NCBI GenBank assembly: GCA_963170055.1
Contig: CAUJGJ010000125.1
Span: 1,047,501 to 1,111,500, forward strand
Direction of reading: 5' to 3'
Length of the DNA: 64,000 bases
From: Halisarca cf. caerulea
Lineage: Eukaryota; Porifera; Demospongiae; Chondrillida; Halisarcidae
Below the pieces are notes generated by a model that made no database searches, was not told where the DNA came from, and worked only from the letters and a program-made list of their open reading frames with translations. The translations under genes were made by a program, and so were the position numbers. Below, in pieces: positions 47,593 through 61,193 of this stretch (position 1 is the stretch's first letter; every line of letters begins with the position of its first letter).

Positions 47593-48955
47593 GGCATTCG
47601 CCCCCCCTTGCAGATCTGCTGCCTCCCTAAACTTGTATCCCAGCATATACACTAGGGCCTCCTGAAAGGTAGGATTATTGGAAAATGGATTAAAAACAAG
47701 CTTTTTGGCAATTATTTTGAAAAATTTTCTCAAGACCACTGTCACCAATCCCATAACCCACTTGAATTGTACATACATAGCATTATTACCTACTGTATAA
47801 TACCCCCCCCCCCCCCCCCCCCACATAGCATTGCTACCCATAATACCCCCCCCCCCCCCCCCCAGTCTCTGTACACCTATATGCTCCCATATTGCGTCGC
47901 CCCCCCTAAGATTTTAGGAAGCTCAATTTGCCCCCCCTAGCCCCGAATCCTGTATGCAGCCCTGATATTGCTATAGTTTACATGGTGTGCTCCCTAGTTT
48001 GTACAATATTGAACCTATATCCAATTAACACTTGATAATGTATTTTGCTGGTTTATACGCTGTAGATGTTGGAAGCAGAGATCATTGCTTTTGCCAGTAC
48101 TCCAGCAATACTGGAAATCAGGAAAGCAAAGGCTACACTCGTGCCCCTTTTTGACGGAGATTGTACTCCTTCCAATGTAGCAGAACTAGTGACATCAGCT
48201 CTTGACAGTTTGAAATGGATCACATTTCATGACGACATGTACAGCTTCCAAGTTGCATATGAGATGCTACTTCTCCTGGAGTGTACACTGCAGCGAGTGA
48301 AGATGTTATTCGGGATGTTCTTGAGAAGTGCATACAAGCAGTGAAATGCTTTGTACACGAATCATCCACCATGCAAGCAATTGCAAACATAGTGAAACGT
48401 ATGTTTGAGGCCGCTAAGAAAGAGAAGCTAAATGACTCCTTGCTTAAAAATTTTTTAAAGTTGATCGGTGAACGAAAGCATTTTACACTGCAGAAGGAGG
48501 AACATGCAGAGCTAGTCATACAATTGGACAGTCTTGCAAATGAAATTGAAAAAGAACGTGCTAGACTAAGTGCATGCCATTGGGAGATTACACCAGAAAG
48601 CACTGGGCAATACTCTTTTGCTGCTCAAAAGAATTCTTTTCCGATTCAACAAGAAAGTGCTAAGCCCAAATCCATCAATTCAAGTCCACTTCAAATTAGA
48701 CAAGAAAGCACTAAGCCAGATTACACCAGTGAATGTCGTTCCCAACAAGATAGTCTGGAAAGTACTGGCCCAGTGGCCAACTCGCAATTGTTCACTGCTC
48801 ATCAGAGCACCAACGGAGATGTAGAGGTTGATGAGTACCAAATGAACATGGAAGATCTGAAAACTTGCATGTCAGCATTTCTGTGTATATATGATGATGA
48901 TTATGATGAATGGCAAACAGAGCATTCTGAGAATTATGATAACGATAGTGCTTAA
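44221..48955 (+). CDS. HNH-like treble-clef protein 1, catalytic residues lost, frameshift in exon 2
   Basis: Exon 1 (44221-44601, 127 codons, phase-0 end) has a charged N-terminus, then the HNH-family fold start GGLCSHCQAPTSG with C49 and C52, and ends LIWLCKVCHEE with C89, C92 and H93. The part that would carry the first catalytic His (GEAAHI in gene 2) is replaced by VVLKKRLPDGKRTAEYL and the Asn is absent, so it should bind zinc but not cut DNA. Exon 2 (48066-48955) is helical, then Ser/Pro/Gln-rich with repeated QESAKP, QESTKP, ESTGP, and an acidic tail. Its 890-nt length is not a multiple of three: frames change near 48255-48280 between SFQVAYEM and DATSPGVYTAASED, indicating a one-base loss or sequence error. 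It is paralogous to the gene at 53433. Confidence 0.65.
44667..44935. repeat. MITE-like inverted sequences in intron 1 of HNH-like gene 1
   Basis: 44667-44770 resembles the GGGTAA-family fragments (GGGGTAATTCGGACAGCTAGGATAATTTGGAACAG split over the unit). 44820-44882 is a short hairpin with arms ATCACCTCCTTTATTTG and AATAAAGAAGGTGAT. Confidence 0.5.
44944..45105. repeat. Inverted repeat with hammerhead-ribozyme-like core
   Basis: About 60-nt arms starting GGACAGATAACACATGTCAC and ending in the complement. Near the centre, the minus strand reads CTGAAGA, then a GCCC-AAGT-GGGC stem, then GAAA (45002-45024). That is the order of the hammerhead core (CUGANGA, stem II, GAAA), with one extra A before stem II. 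The other arm has a degenerate version. Ribozyme identity is unproven. Confidence 0.45.
45289..45880. mobile_element. Fold-back MITE split by a SINE
   Basis: Left end ACCGTATAGGTGCTAATTC and right end GAAAATCACCGCCTATATGG are imperfect inverted repeats. Inside, AATTTTCGTGAATGCA and its approximate complement (CATTCACGAAATTCG) flank an inserted SINE at 45467-45814. It is related to the intact 216-bp element at 20701. Confidence 0.65.
45467..45814 (+). mobile_element. tRNA-derived SINE with (ATCAA)n tail
   Basis: The head contains TGGCTTAGTGGGC (45480-45492), a good pol III A box, and GGTCCAATCC (45534-45543), an approximate B box, 54 nt apart. The 3' end is a run of AATCA units. A direct duplication AATGCA flanks it (45461-45466 and 45815-45820). 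A similar (AATCA)n run at about 22553-22577 may mark another copy. Confidence 0.65.
46405..47135 (+). mobile_element. 731-bp TA-flanked transposon carrying a HIRAN-like ORF
   Basis: The left end CCGTATTCTCTCTAAAAA and right end TTTTTAGAGAGAATACGG are inverted repeats flanked by TA on both sides (46403-46404, 47136-47137). Subterminal motifs GACGAAAAT and CACGGAAAA-TT recur at both ends. The interior has a plus-strand reading frame like HIRAN domains (see 46583-46915). It lies in the intron of HNH-like gene 1. Confidence 0.72.
46583..46915 (+). CDS. HIRAN-like domain ORF inside the transposon
   Basis: The plus-strand frame reads YTVSTAVRGYHVYKDVWFP, then HCQQDTNNKHDRYAVSVF, VGHLPREILKVCFYFLQHNG and SIHGEVSGAKG, ending in a stop at 46915. 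GYHVYKDVW, the N-KHDRYAVSV core and VGHLPR are the pattern of HIRAN-like domains common in sponge, coral and fish proteins; HIRAN in HLTF/Rad5 binds single-stranded 3' DNA ends. An ATG at 46584 is one base out of this frame (MAAF...), so the start is either frameshifted or supplied by splicing. It is about 100 aa, a single domain, perhaps a captured or mobilised exon. Confidence 0.55.
47530..47968. mobile_element. Small inverted-repeat element with G/C homopolymers
   Basis: Ends CAGGGCTGCATTTAGGGG and, inverted, CCCCGAATCCTGTATGCAGCCCTG enclose three long homopolymers: G at 47557-47591, C at 47804-47822 and C at 47846-47863. CAGGG-type ends suggest a hAT-like MITE, but the flanks do not show a clear 8-bp duplication. 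Homopolymer lengths are probably unreliable. Confidence 0.6.
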
Positions 48956-49778
48956 TTTTTGTATAAATTAATTTATTATTGTTTTTTAATTCAATGTATT
49001 TTTGTAACTTGAATATAACTAATTGAAGGTGTGCATGCATGCATGCAAGTTTGCGAACCTTGTTTTGCATACGTACGTATATATCAGCTGTATATATGTG
49101 TATGTGCGCGTGCGTGTGTGTGTGTGTGTGTGTGTGTACATGTGTGTGTACATGTGTACATGTTGTGTGTGTGTATACATGCTAGTGCAGGTTTGTACAA
49201 TAAATTATATGTAACCTACACAAACACACATGTACACATGCACAGTCAGATCAACCACATTTCCAACATATGGCATATATTAGTTACACTTCGTGTGTGT
49301 ACATACATGCGCACATGCAACTAGTACTAGTATAGCTTGACTTGGTTTGGGAGAGAACTGTAACCATTCACAATATATATTCTCAACATACACTACCAGT
49401 ACAAGACAACAGACATGATAGGGCATAGAGTATGTGGTTGATAGTTGCAGACATGTATGTGAAAATATTGCATAATGTTAAATGCAGTAGTTAGAAATCA
49501 CAAAATGTATAATGTGCTTTCGAATTCCATGCACCACAAACTTAATACAAGATACTGACTTAAATAGGCTGCATGTTCGTATACAATATTATAATGTTGC
49601 TATAGTTGTATGTACTTTACTACAATAACTATTACTATGTATTGTTATTATGATACTAATATGCTTGCATTTGCAGGATATATACTCATTATAACAATGC
49701 TACAATAATGTAAAATAAACACTGAATCACAACGTCGATAATATAACTTCATAATTATCCAAAACCTGGAATAAAATC
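48956..49778. other. Convergent intergenic region, HNH-like gene 1 / WDR83OS
   Basis: AT-rich sequence with a (GT)n at 49098-49140; no gene seen. Confidence 0.65.
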
Positions 49779-51550
49779 CTACCAAGTTAATGACATTGGA
49801 ACTGGACTCTGCATGTACAGCATTACCAATGAGGAAGAAGACAGGCTGAGGGAGTCAAGAGAAAATCATGCTAATTGTCAATACCACAAAAGGGACACAA
49901 CATGCATGGAAATACATGTATTGTATCCACTTACGTACATACGTATGCATACGAATATTCACATAATATGTATACATACGAATATTCACATACGTATGTA
50001 TGCGTACATACACCATATATAAGACAGAACCACAATCAAAAATACTAGCCTACAGAAGTGAACCGTGAACATACAGTACATTGAAATAAGGTACTGTATA
50101 CTGGAAACAATGGTGGGAATTTATTTCGGCAGATTGGTGGTTTGATCAAAGACTGCCAATAATAAGTATAACATACGTACATACGTAGGATAAAATTTCA
50201 GCATTCAACATCACCACTTTTTTCTTCTGTTGCACTTGCAAAGCTAGAATTATCATGGCATAGTGTCAACTATTTCAAGACAGAAGCATGCAACTCTAGC
50301 AATCTATGTATGTACTTTGCTCTAAAACAAGAAATCGAAGGGGTGAACTTGTCTCAAACTAAGGAATAGGGAACAAGGTATGTATGTAGGACACAAGGTG
50401 CCAGCATTCTACGATGTTGGCACCTGCAACATACAGATTGCTTTCTTACAGATAAGTATACAGGGGCGTAGGAATGCTCACATAAGTGAGGGGGCCGGAA
50501 GGTTCTAGATGTAGCATTTTATACTGTAACAGCAATATGTTAGACACATGCATGATTTTAGGTTCTACTCCCCAAAGGTTAGGGGGCCAAGGCCCCCTGC
50601 CCCCCTGGTCCGTGTGGGCGAGTAGGGTCTGGTCCACGAGACTACCTATGGTATATCATATAAATGTGGATGCAGCGCTATGCATAGTGTAAGTACATAC
50701 AGTAAATGATACATGATAACATACATATTATGCATACACACATTATGTACAGTACGTACGTATGTACAAACTTACAGTAATAATGTGAAAACAGATTTAC
50801 TGTCATCGGATGCTTTTGCGTTAGCCATCAGCATTACAGCGCAGTACACAGATATCCATCCAGCAAACTTGTACTAGAGACGGCAGAACAATACGAGGAT
50901 GATTTCCCAATGGAATGTGCATTAATACAGTAGTGAGAAAACATTCACGGTAGTCTTGAGATTGGACCCACTTCACCTGCATGACATCAATATGTCACAT
51001 GTGTCTGGTGATGGACCTTGGGTGATAGGTAGTCTATCATAGCCAATCCCCCTTTGGTTCCTTGAACCTTGAATATGTCACTTGAAACACTGTTTCGAGT
51101 ATTTACGCATGACTAGATATGTAAGGCACACTGCAACGTAAAGCTGGGTAACTTGAAACAGGACCTTTAGGTTATATTATGCTAAGCTATTCTATACTAC
51201 GTAGTTTAGAGTCTGAGTGTATATGGCCCAACTCCCAATTTATGGAGACAACACTGACAAAAAACAATGTGGGCAGGTATAGGGTGGCAAAATATATAGC
51301 AAAACCTGTCTCGAAGACCACAACTATATAAGGACCACCGATCTACAGAGAACACCGACATAACATGGTCCTCTCAGTGGTCGTTATAGACAGGTTTACT
51401 ACACTTTAATGTCCCTTAGATTCTTACCCTCATGAGCAGTGATACGAGACTAAACACTAATCCTAGAGCGTTAAAATGGTCTCCAGACGGAAGGTCCGTC
51501 ACAAGTTTCTCAGGACACACAGTAACTCGGTCGGCTCTCTTTGGATCCAT
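49779..51550 (-). CDS. WDR83OS: WDR83OS / Asterix (PAT complex subunit), three small exons
   Basis: Asterix is the small ER membrane partner of CCDC47 in the PAT complex, which protects hydrophilic transmembrane segments during insertion. Exons 51550-51428, 50873-50776 and 49845-49779 give about 95 aa (human 106). Exon 1 reads MDPKRADRV...HFNALGLVFSLVSLLM, matching DPRRPNKV...YMNLLGMIFSMCGLM; exon 2 reads KFAGWISVYCAVMLMANAKASDDSK, matching [25 protein letters not shown]; exon 3 reads VMLYMQSPVPMSLTW*, matching VMSYLQNPQPMTPPW*. Splice phases (0, then 2) are consistent. Its start codon is 51 nt from NDUFB7 on the other strand. Confidence 0.86.
51290..51402. repeat. Small hairpin element
   Basis: AAAACCTGTCTCGAAGACCAC and, inverted, GTGGTCGTTATAGACAGGTTT bound about 110 nt inside intron 1 of WDR83OS; a MITE remnant. 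A similar one is at 60190-60376. Confidence 0.55.
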
Positions 51551-51601
51551 CTTGAAGGGGTAATCCCTAATGTATGATAGTGGGCGGAAACAGATTTTAA
51601 A
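51551..51601. promoter_or_regulatory. 51-nt divergent promoter between WDR83OS and NDUFB7
   Basis: The two start codons face away from each other with 51 nt between them, so core promoter and 5' UTRs must overlap or extend into the opposite gene. AAAATGGCG at the NDUFB7 start resembles a YY1-type CAAGATGGCG start-site motif. Confidence 0.5.
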
Positions 51602-53053
51602 ATGGCGTCGAAAAAAGGTAGAGACTAGTAGAGAAGCATGAATGAGATTGCATAGGGCACTCATGAGTTTTGTTCTTGTTGTTTTCAATCTTAGATATGA
51701 AGGTGACTCAAGAGGAATTAGCGGAGGCGAAAGTCCCTCTGCACCTGAGAGATTATTGTGCTCATCTTTTTATTCCCCTGATGAAATGTAGAAGAGATAA
51801 CTACTACCTACCGTGGAAATGTAAACACGAGAGGCACGAATGGGACGAATGTGAATATCAGGAGTAAGTATGGAGCCTTCTTATTTGGCATCAATGTGAT
51901 GCAGTTCAACCATATTACATGCGTAGTATCTCTGCAGAGACCATGTTGTTTTGTTTCAGTGTGGCTGACGACGCCATATTTATTAAATTATAGTATAATA
52001 AAGTAGATGAAATGGAGTGACATGTTGTCATTTGACTAAACTTTAGCCGGTATAGTTTTTGCGAAGTAGCATAATAGGTACGTACGTATGTATGTATGTA
52101 TGTATGTACAGTAGGGTAAAGCTGGGTAACTTGGAACAGGGCCTCTATCTTTTGCTATGATTAAGCTGCCCAGGCATACCTGCTACTGCTGAACGTCCAA
52201 TTCATGGAGACATTACTGACGAAAAATTGTACCTGCAGCTTACTATTGACACAGCATTTACTCGGCTATTCCAAGTTACCCTGCCATACCCTATGTATGT
52301 ATGTATGTATGTATGTATGTATGTATGTATGTATAATTGTGACTGTTTTCAGAGTTGAGCTGTGGAGCACAAAAGTTTTACCATGAAGTTTTTGGGTTGG
52401 TTCGAGTGCTACGAAACTAGGATGTCAATCCTGGAATGTGAATTTTTCACTATCTTGTAGAAGGCCCAATAGTGAACATTCTACCCCGCCCATATCTGTA
52501 GCTGTGCAGTACATAGTTCTCAGCCCACTTGGTACACTTGGATCATGAGTCACCGTCTCACTGGTAGGAGTGATGTTATTGGCTCTGTCCTTCCATACGT
52601 ATGTATGTGTCTCTCAGATTATTTCCAAACTGGGCATAAGACAACAGGTAGACAGCACCATAGGGTGCAGCCATAGCTAGACCTACGTACATATTTTAGG
52701 CTTGATCTTTTGCATCCTTCTACTGTGAGGTACATGTGTGTACGCATCCCCCTGCTGTTAAGTGTGAGAATTTGTGTTGTATTGTGAGGGTGCGGAAGGG
52801 GGCGGGGCAATTCGAAAGCCCTTAAGAATAGTGTGAGTGCAAACATGCATGAGCAGTATTTCAAGCAAAACTTTAGGTATGAGTTGCATATTGAAAGTTG
52901 TGGTAGGTGAGTAGGAAAGGCTGTGAATGGTTGGATGGTATTTCTACAGGACTGAGTGCAGTATAGTGTGTTTGGTTACTGTGTTGTTTACCCATCTACC
53001 AATGCAGCTTCATCGAAAGGGTAAGAGAAAAGCGGAGAAGACAGCTCCCATAG
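51602..53053 (+). CDS. NDUFB7: NDUFB7, complex I accessory subunit (B18), short form
   Basis: Accessory subunit of mitochondrial complex I on the intermembrane-space side, with a CHCH fold. Exons 51602-51617, 51695-51863 and 53008-53053 give 76 aa. LRDYCAHLFIPLMKCRRD and CKHERHEWDECEYQD show the twin CX9C motifs and closely match human LRDYCAHHLIRLLKCKRD and CKQERHDWDYCEHRD; exon 3 adds FIERVREKRRRQLP*, like YVMRMKEFERERRLLQ. Exon 1 is only 16 nt (MASKK), and the phases (1, 2) join cleanly. The human protein is 137 aa: the N-terminal extension with its myristoylation glycine and the Lys/Glu-rich tail are missing here. Confidence 0.87.
52109..52295. mobile_element. MITE of the GGGTAACTTGGAA family in NDUFB7 intron 2
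   Basis: Left end AGGGTAAAGCTGGGTAACTT and, inverted, right end TTCCAAGTTACCCTGCCATA. It is embedded in a (TATG)n microsatellite on both sides (52078-52108 and 52293-52335). Fragments of the family are at 438, 38595 and 51146. Confidence 0.65.
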
Positions 53054-53432
53054 AAACTGACGTTCATGAGTACATACACACAGACTACACATGTGTTGTT
53101 TATGTTGTCGTCTCACTCGCACTTTTTGTATACGTACTTGGAATGAGTTCCAGTTGGAATTGGGAAAGAACTTCCTTGCTGTATACAAACCACTGTGTTG
53201 ACCTTGCGTGTATTGCGGCAACATAATTGTAGTGTTCTAATGATGTGATCTAATAGTGTGAATGTGCAGTATACTAATTTGTATGCATATAGCATGATAT
53301 TGTTACTGTATTATTGTACACCTACACATCCGGTATGTGCTTGTATACGAGGACAACCTAACTAGAGTACGCACAGCATTTTGTCATGTGCCTTTGGTAG
53401 GAACGTTTGTGAATGGCTTGTAACGAATCAAA
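53054..53432. other. Short intergenic region NDUFB7 / HNH-like gene 2
   Basis: 379 nt that must contain the promoter of HNH-like gene 2. An upstream ORF starts at 53413 and its TGA overlaps the main ATG (ATGA at 53433-53436). Confidence 0.5.
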
Positions 53433-55702
<2,270 letters not shown>

Positions 55703-56951
55703 TCGAAAATTGCTTTCTTAAGTTTATTATGTCTGGTTTATTTTCTTTGTAGGGCTGAATATAGTTTTGTAGCCCCCCTTTTCCAAGGCTAAGTAACCCC
55801 ATATTACATACAGTGGGTATAACTTAATTTTTGTATTATTTCTCCAATAATTATTATATTTTTTTATATGCATGTACATTTGGGAGCCCCGGCCATTTCT
55901 GCATGTGTTGTATAGTAAATAAACAAGATGTATTAGCATTATACAGTAGTACCTCTTTTGAGAGGGACAGGCAAATGGTGCATGGTCTCTGATGAGGGAG
56001 AATTTATAGCGTGCATTTGTTCCTAGTAAAGCTGGTACTACAAAAGAGGTGGTCTTTCATGAGGATGGTCTCTCAAGAGAGGTACTACTGTATATCCTCC
56101 ATAATCTGACACACCGTGCATGAGGCTCAAAAATATGACTCAGATTATACATACAAATCAATCAATTTAAGGCTGCATGCATTCATACATATGCATGTGC
56201 CGTGCATGTACACAGGATATATGTCATTGAGTGATTCGTAGAGTAGTCTATTATACTGAATGAGATGACTACCAGACATTTGGTCAAAATGACAAGATCG
56301 AATGTGTAATAATATTAATGTTGAATGCTTCGAACAGACTATACAGAAGTTCCATTGCATGTATAAAGACATGCAAATGCCTAGTATGTACATAATATAC
56401 TATGAAAACATGAACTAGATTTCTATGTCATGCAATTAAATCACTAAATTATCCACATATGGTGCAGTACAAATGACCAAATACTTCCTCCTAAAAGTTT
56501 CAATAAATTAAACCAAATTGAAACCTCTTCACATAGGACAAAATCAGCTAAATTTACACACTCAGTCTGCCCTAAAGCATCCTTTATTTGGAGGTTCCAA
56601 ATGCATGTTTTGTTTGAATATTGCATTCGAACAGAATCAACATCTATAAAATACACACCCACATGCATATTATGTACAAGAAGTAGAGGATGAAAATAAT
56701 TGTCAATATGTAAGGTAGAATATACATGCATCTGAATTTGCAGTACGATTGGTACATGACCATAAGGTACTATGATCACAATGCAACAAACTCTACACCC
56801 TGATTTACGTGAATTAACAGGTCGACAACAACTTACGAATGTAAATTTGACAATGTTTCAAAATCAAATATACTGTACGATAAACAAATACAGTTCAAGA
56901 AAGCAATAATCGGAAACTGCACACAATAATCAAGTCGACTGCCATCATTAA
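55703..56951. other. Convergent intergenic region, HNH-like gene 2 / NASP
   Basis: 1.25 kb without a gene; includes the MITE at 55944-56090. Confidence 0.65.
55944..56090. mobile_element. 147-bp MITE with TA target duplication
   Basis: Inverted ends CAGTAGTACCTCTTTTGAGAG and CTCTCAAGAGAGGTACTACTG are flanked by TA on both sides. CAGT...ACCTC ends are typical of pogo/Tigger-derived MITEs. Confidence 0.8.
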
Positions 56952-58729
56952 TTACTGCTCAGACGTTGTCTCGCTGGCCATTTCATTCTCCTGCTGATCT
57001 GCCTCGCCATTTGATGGCTTTAGCCGCTTTGCATCGCTCTCCTCTAACAATTCACTGCCAGTCTCACCTTTACTAGTCTACATGATGAGTAAAAAACACA
57101 GATATCACAATAAGTTTCTACAAGTTCAAAAAGTACACATAAACCATATCATAATGAATTGCATCGGTCCGCAAAAAGTGACACCCCAAATTAAGCTTTG
57201 TTTCTGCTTAATGCAGGTGATGACTGACACTCTTAGGCACCTCAAGTAGCTGGACTACTGGTACGTGCAGCATTTAGGACAATCATCATGGAATACATCC
57301 AGCTACATGTATGTGCCACTACCACATACATACAGTGCATGTAACAGCAACCACATACAGTGCATGAGGCAGCAGACTCAACATATCATGCTGTATTATG
57401 GAGTACGGTAGTACTCCATATGTAGGATAGACATGGAAAAACATGGCCGCCATACATTAGCGAAAATTTGTTTTTGCCTAAAACTAACGGTATGGTGACT
57501 CAATAGTTTTCAAAAGTAGATTTTGGTGCATTTTGACACACCAACCAGAAGGAAAAGTAGTTTAAAAGTTTCGTAAAGCTATCTCTTTAAAGAAATGTGA
57601 AGTGCACTTGCTGCAGTATGGGTCCGTAACACCATAGCATTTTAAGATTATTATTCTTCTCGTCGTTTTTTCGAACTGAGCTACAGGTCTCCATGAAGGG
57701 TCCAGAGGTCTCATCTTTTGCCAGTGAGCTCCGATTGTTAGCACAAAGTGCCTTTTGTAGGTTTTGAAGCCACACCTACACTTCTAAAGCAAGAAAAATT
57801 TAACTGGCAAATCCCATACATTCGCCGGATCAGCCATTTTCGGATTACCGAAATGGCTACACGAGACTAGGCATACATGTACATACACAAGGCAAAGCGT
57901 TCTGTCATTCGACGATCGTCGCGACTTCAGCGCTCTTTTGTTTGAGCCTTTGTTTCTACGTGGGTACATTGATTTTAGTCAGGTAGTTGCATACTTTTAG
58001 CTTCTTATCTTACAAGACTTGATTATGTTCCTTCTCAACTGCAGGGGAAACCTTTAACAGACTCTATTCGAACAACTGTTTTTTAAAGGAAAAATTGCAT
58101 AAACAAGGGTGTACAAAAACCATTTAAAAATGGTAAAAGGATGTAGGATTGACACAGGACTGTGCAAAAAGGCCTTATCAATAAGGGATACTCCAAAAAC
58201 ACTTGGAACAAGGGTGAGTTGCAAAACAGGTACAGGGCTAGATGGGCAAAGGGCAAGACAGGTATAGAGCTAGACGAGCATAGGGCTACACATACATGAG
58301 GCTAGATGGGTATAGTGCTAGACAGAGTTTAATTGGACTGAGTGTACACTGTGCAAATTCCTACATCCCGCAGCATATACGTATAATGTGCTGCACATTA
58401 TACGTATATGGCCATTCTCAGCACATGGATTCCACAGGGGCATATAGTACATACCCGTTTGCTACCAGTGACAGAACTCTTGGGCTGCACCTTCCGAAAA
58501 GATATCTGAAAGAAAGAGAAAAGTGTATGCAATTGAATTCCAAATAATAGTTCCACAGTGAGGACATGGAGTACCTTGGTGGGCTCCACAGTAGCATCCA
58601 GTTTGGGAGAGTCAAAACCGGAAGTGGTTTCGCCCTCATCACCACCCCTCTGCATCAGAAAAGGGTACATATTATATTTATTAAAGTTGTTGGGCGTATA
58701 CTATGAATATCAAGGTACACATGCACACA

Positions 58730-58765
<36 letters not shown>

Positions 58766-61150
58766 CACACAGAAAAGACAATTGTCAGGGTTCTACCTAG
58801 GATTCAATGTTTAGGGCAGAAGCAGTAGCAGTGAAATACCTATGTACCAATCATCCAAGAACACATGCTTGCTACAGCCAGATTAGAACTTAGAACAAGT
58901 ACAGAACCAGCCATTCAGCTATCAATACAAGTGCCATTTTCTCTTGTTAGAGGTGGGGGCAACAGGCTTTCAGGGGGGATGGGGGGTAAAGTACGTAAAT
59001 GGTACAAAGTAAATGGACAAAGTAAAGCCATGTTCATACTAGGACTGAGTCCGGATTGAATCATGTTCACACTACAATTTCTTGTGAAGCCGATCCAGAT
59101 TGAATCCTAACTAAAATTAATCTTGATTGGTCAAAACACCTCGGGAGGTGGATTGGGATCAGGTTTCGCCCTCAATCTGGATTGAGTAGCTTAGCCATGT
59201 GACTTCAGAAAACTTTCATTCACAATGCACATATAATGGGCTGCTCGCATTGAAGTATAGGAGGATGCAAGCGTACTAGAAAGGGTTCAAGGCACAGCAA
59301 AGAATAGAGCAGTCTTCAAGAAGATTGCAGAGAATCTCAGATTGATGAAACAAAGCAAAACGGTGACATACAAAAATAGCAGTGTCCTAAGCATTTGCCG
59401 TTGCACTTTTGTGACGCCCTATGCACAGCATTGAAACAATGCTACTTAAGTACTTCACACTGAGAAAGAGAGCAGTCACTGGTGGAAACGTTTGGAAATC
59501 AAGTCATGAATTCCAGCTCCTAATTAAGCACCAAATATTAATAGGTCGACCCTTGCCAAGCTTGCTAACCAATTTTCACTGCACTGCAATCTGGCAGAAA
59601 TCTATGCTACTGTCAATAAACTTCCATAATATTAACTACATAGAACACACAGTCATGACGGAGTAAGGAGCACAAAGTATGTACTTTACTACTGTACACA
59701 CAGACTTAAAATACGCAAGAGATATTCACACATTCCATTGGCAATGCACACAAACGTACATACGTACATATACATACGTATGATACAGTGATAAGTATTC
59801 ACACTTACACACCATTTTATGATCCAAAGCAAGCTTTTTCATTTCCAAAACGTCTTCAATCTAGGAGAAAAAACTTATTACCTAACAGTGGACTACACCT
59901 GGGCAATGCATAACTCACTTTGACATCAATGTCCGGAAGAATTCCTTCTAATTCCTTTATCTCATTTGCTATAGAGACATATGGAAGGATGGACATGAAT
60001 TGTAATGAAACTCACACGCAAGGGACTTTAGCAGCAGTACATTCCACATTAATATGCTCCCCAAGCAATAGAAGCTACATTCTCGTTATCAATACTTGAA
60101 CAAAAAATAGAACACAACGGAGGCACAAGAGTTTGGACTAAATTCACTTGCATCTCATGCAGTATAAAGTGATAAAGTTAAGAGCTATACAGTAAAATTT
60201 ACCAATAACAACCACTCAAGGGGTCAAATGATAATGGTCTTTACAAACAGGTGGACCTTAAACAGAGGTACATTAGTATCACCGAGGTGGTACATGGAGT
60301 AATCTACAGTACATGGCCACTATAGACAGGTGGTCTTTCTACATATACAAGTGGTCTTTATTCAGGTTTTCACTGTTACAGTAGTATGTACCACACTGTG
60401 CATTCAAACTCCACGGATACATACCGTCAGTGTCAGAAGTAGACTGCGATGTTCTCAGTGACTCTAACTTCTTCTTCAAAACACTTTTGGCAAATTCATA
60501 TGCCTATGATATAGAAGACAAACGGTACATTGCCATTAAAATTAGTCTCGAGTGGCTCTAGGCATGCAAAATTTGATTTCGCCTCCTTTAAATGAAGTCT
60601 GGGCTATGCGAAACCAATCAAAACCTGCTCTTTTTATACTGAAATGTATGGCACATGAAGCATACAATGTATATACATAGTGAACAAATGCAGTGATACA
60701 CAAGTACAAGAATGATGTCAAATTTGAAGAACACTGAAACATCAACTATACCTTACAACAACTACATACAACTAAACCAGTCCTATCACAGAGAATACAC
60801 AAAAATGCATTGTATTTTATGTTTACAACAAATGTGGTTTTAACAATATCGGTAATGTTTTGACAGGCTGTAATGACGTCCACATTTAGAGACACAGCAA
60901 CAAACAAGACGTACAATGACAAATGGATCAAGTGCCCACAGTCACTAACCTCTACAGCCTGGTCAAAGCTCTTGGATAAGGTATAAACCATTCCCAATTG
61001 AAAATGGCTACAGAAACACAAACAAAGTGCAGTGCAGTAAACAGTGCATCAAACATATCCCACGTGCATACTCACACATATATAATATATGCATACATAC
61101 ATACACTCAAACAAAAACATGTAAACACGTATACACACACACACACACGT

Positions 61151-61193
<43 letters not shown>

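Noticed and set aside
47503..47841. ORF with poly-Pro/poly-Gly
   Set aside because: Produced by the G and C homopolymers of the 47530-47968 element.
53073..53226. Reading LHRKGKRKAEKTAPIETDVHEYIH as the NDUFB7 tail
   Set aside because: The phase from exon 2 requires the neighbouring frame, which gives FIERVREKRRRQLP and a stop, closer to the family.
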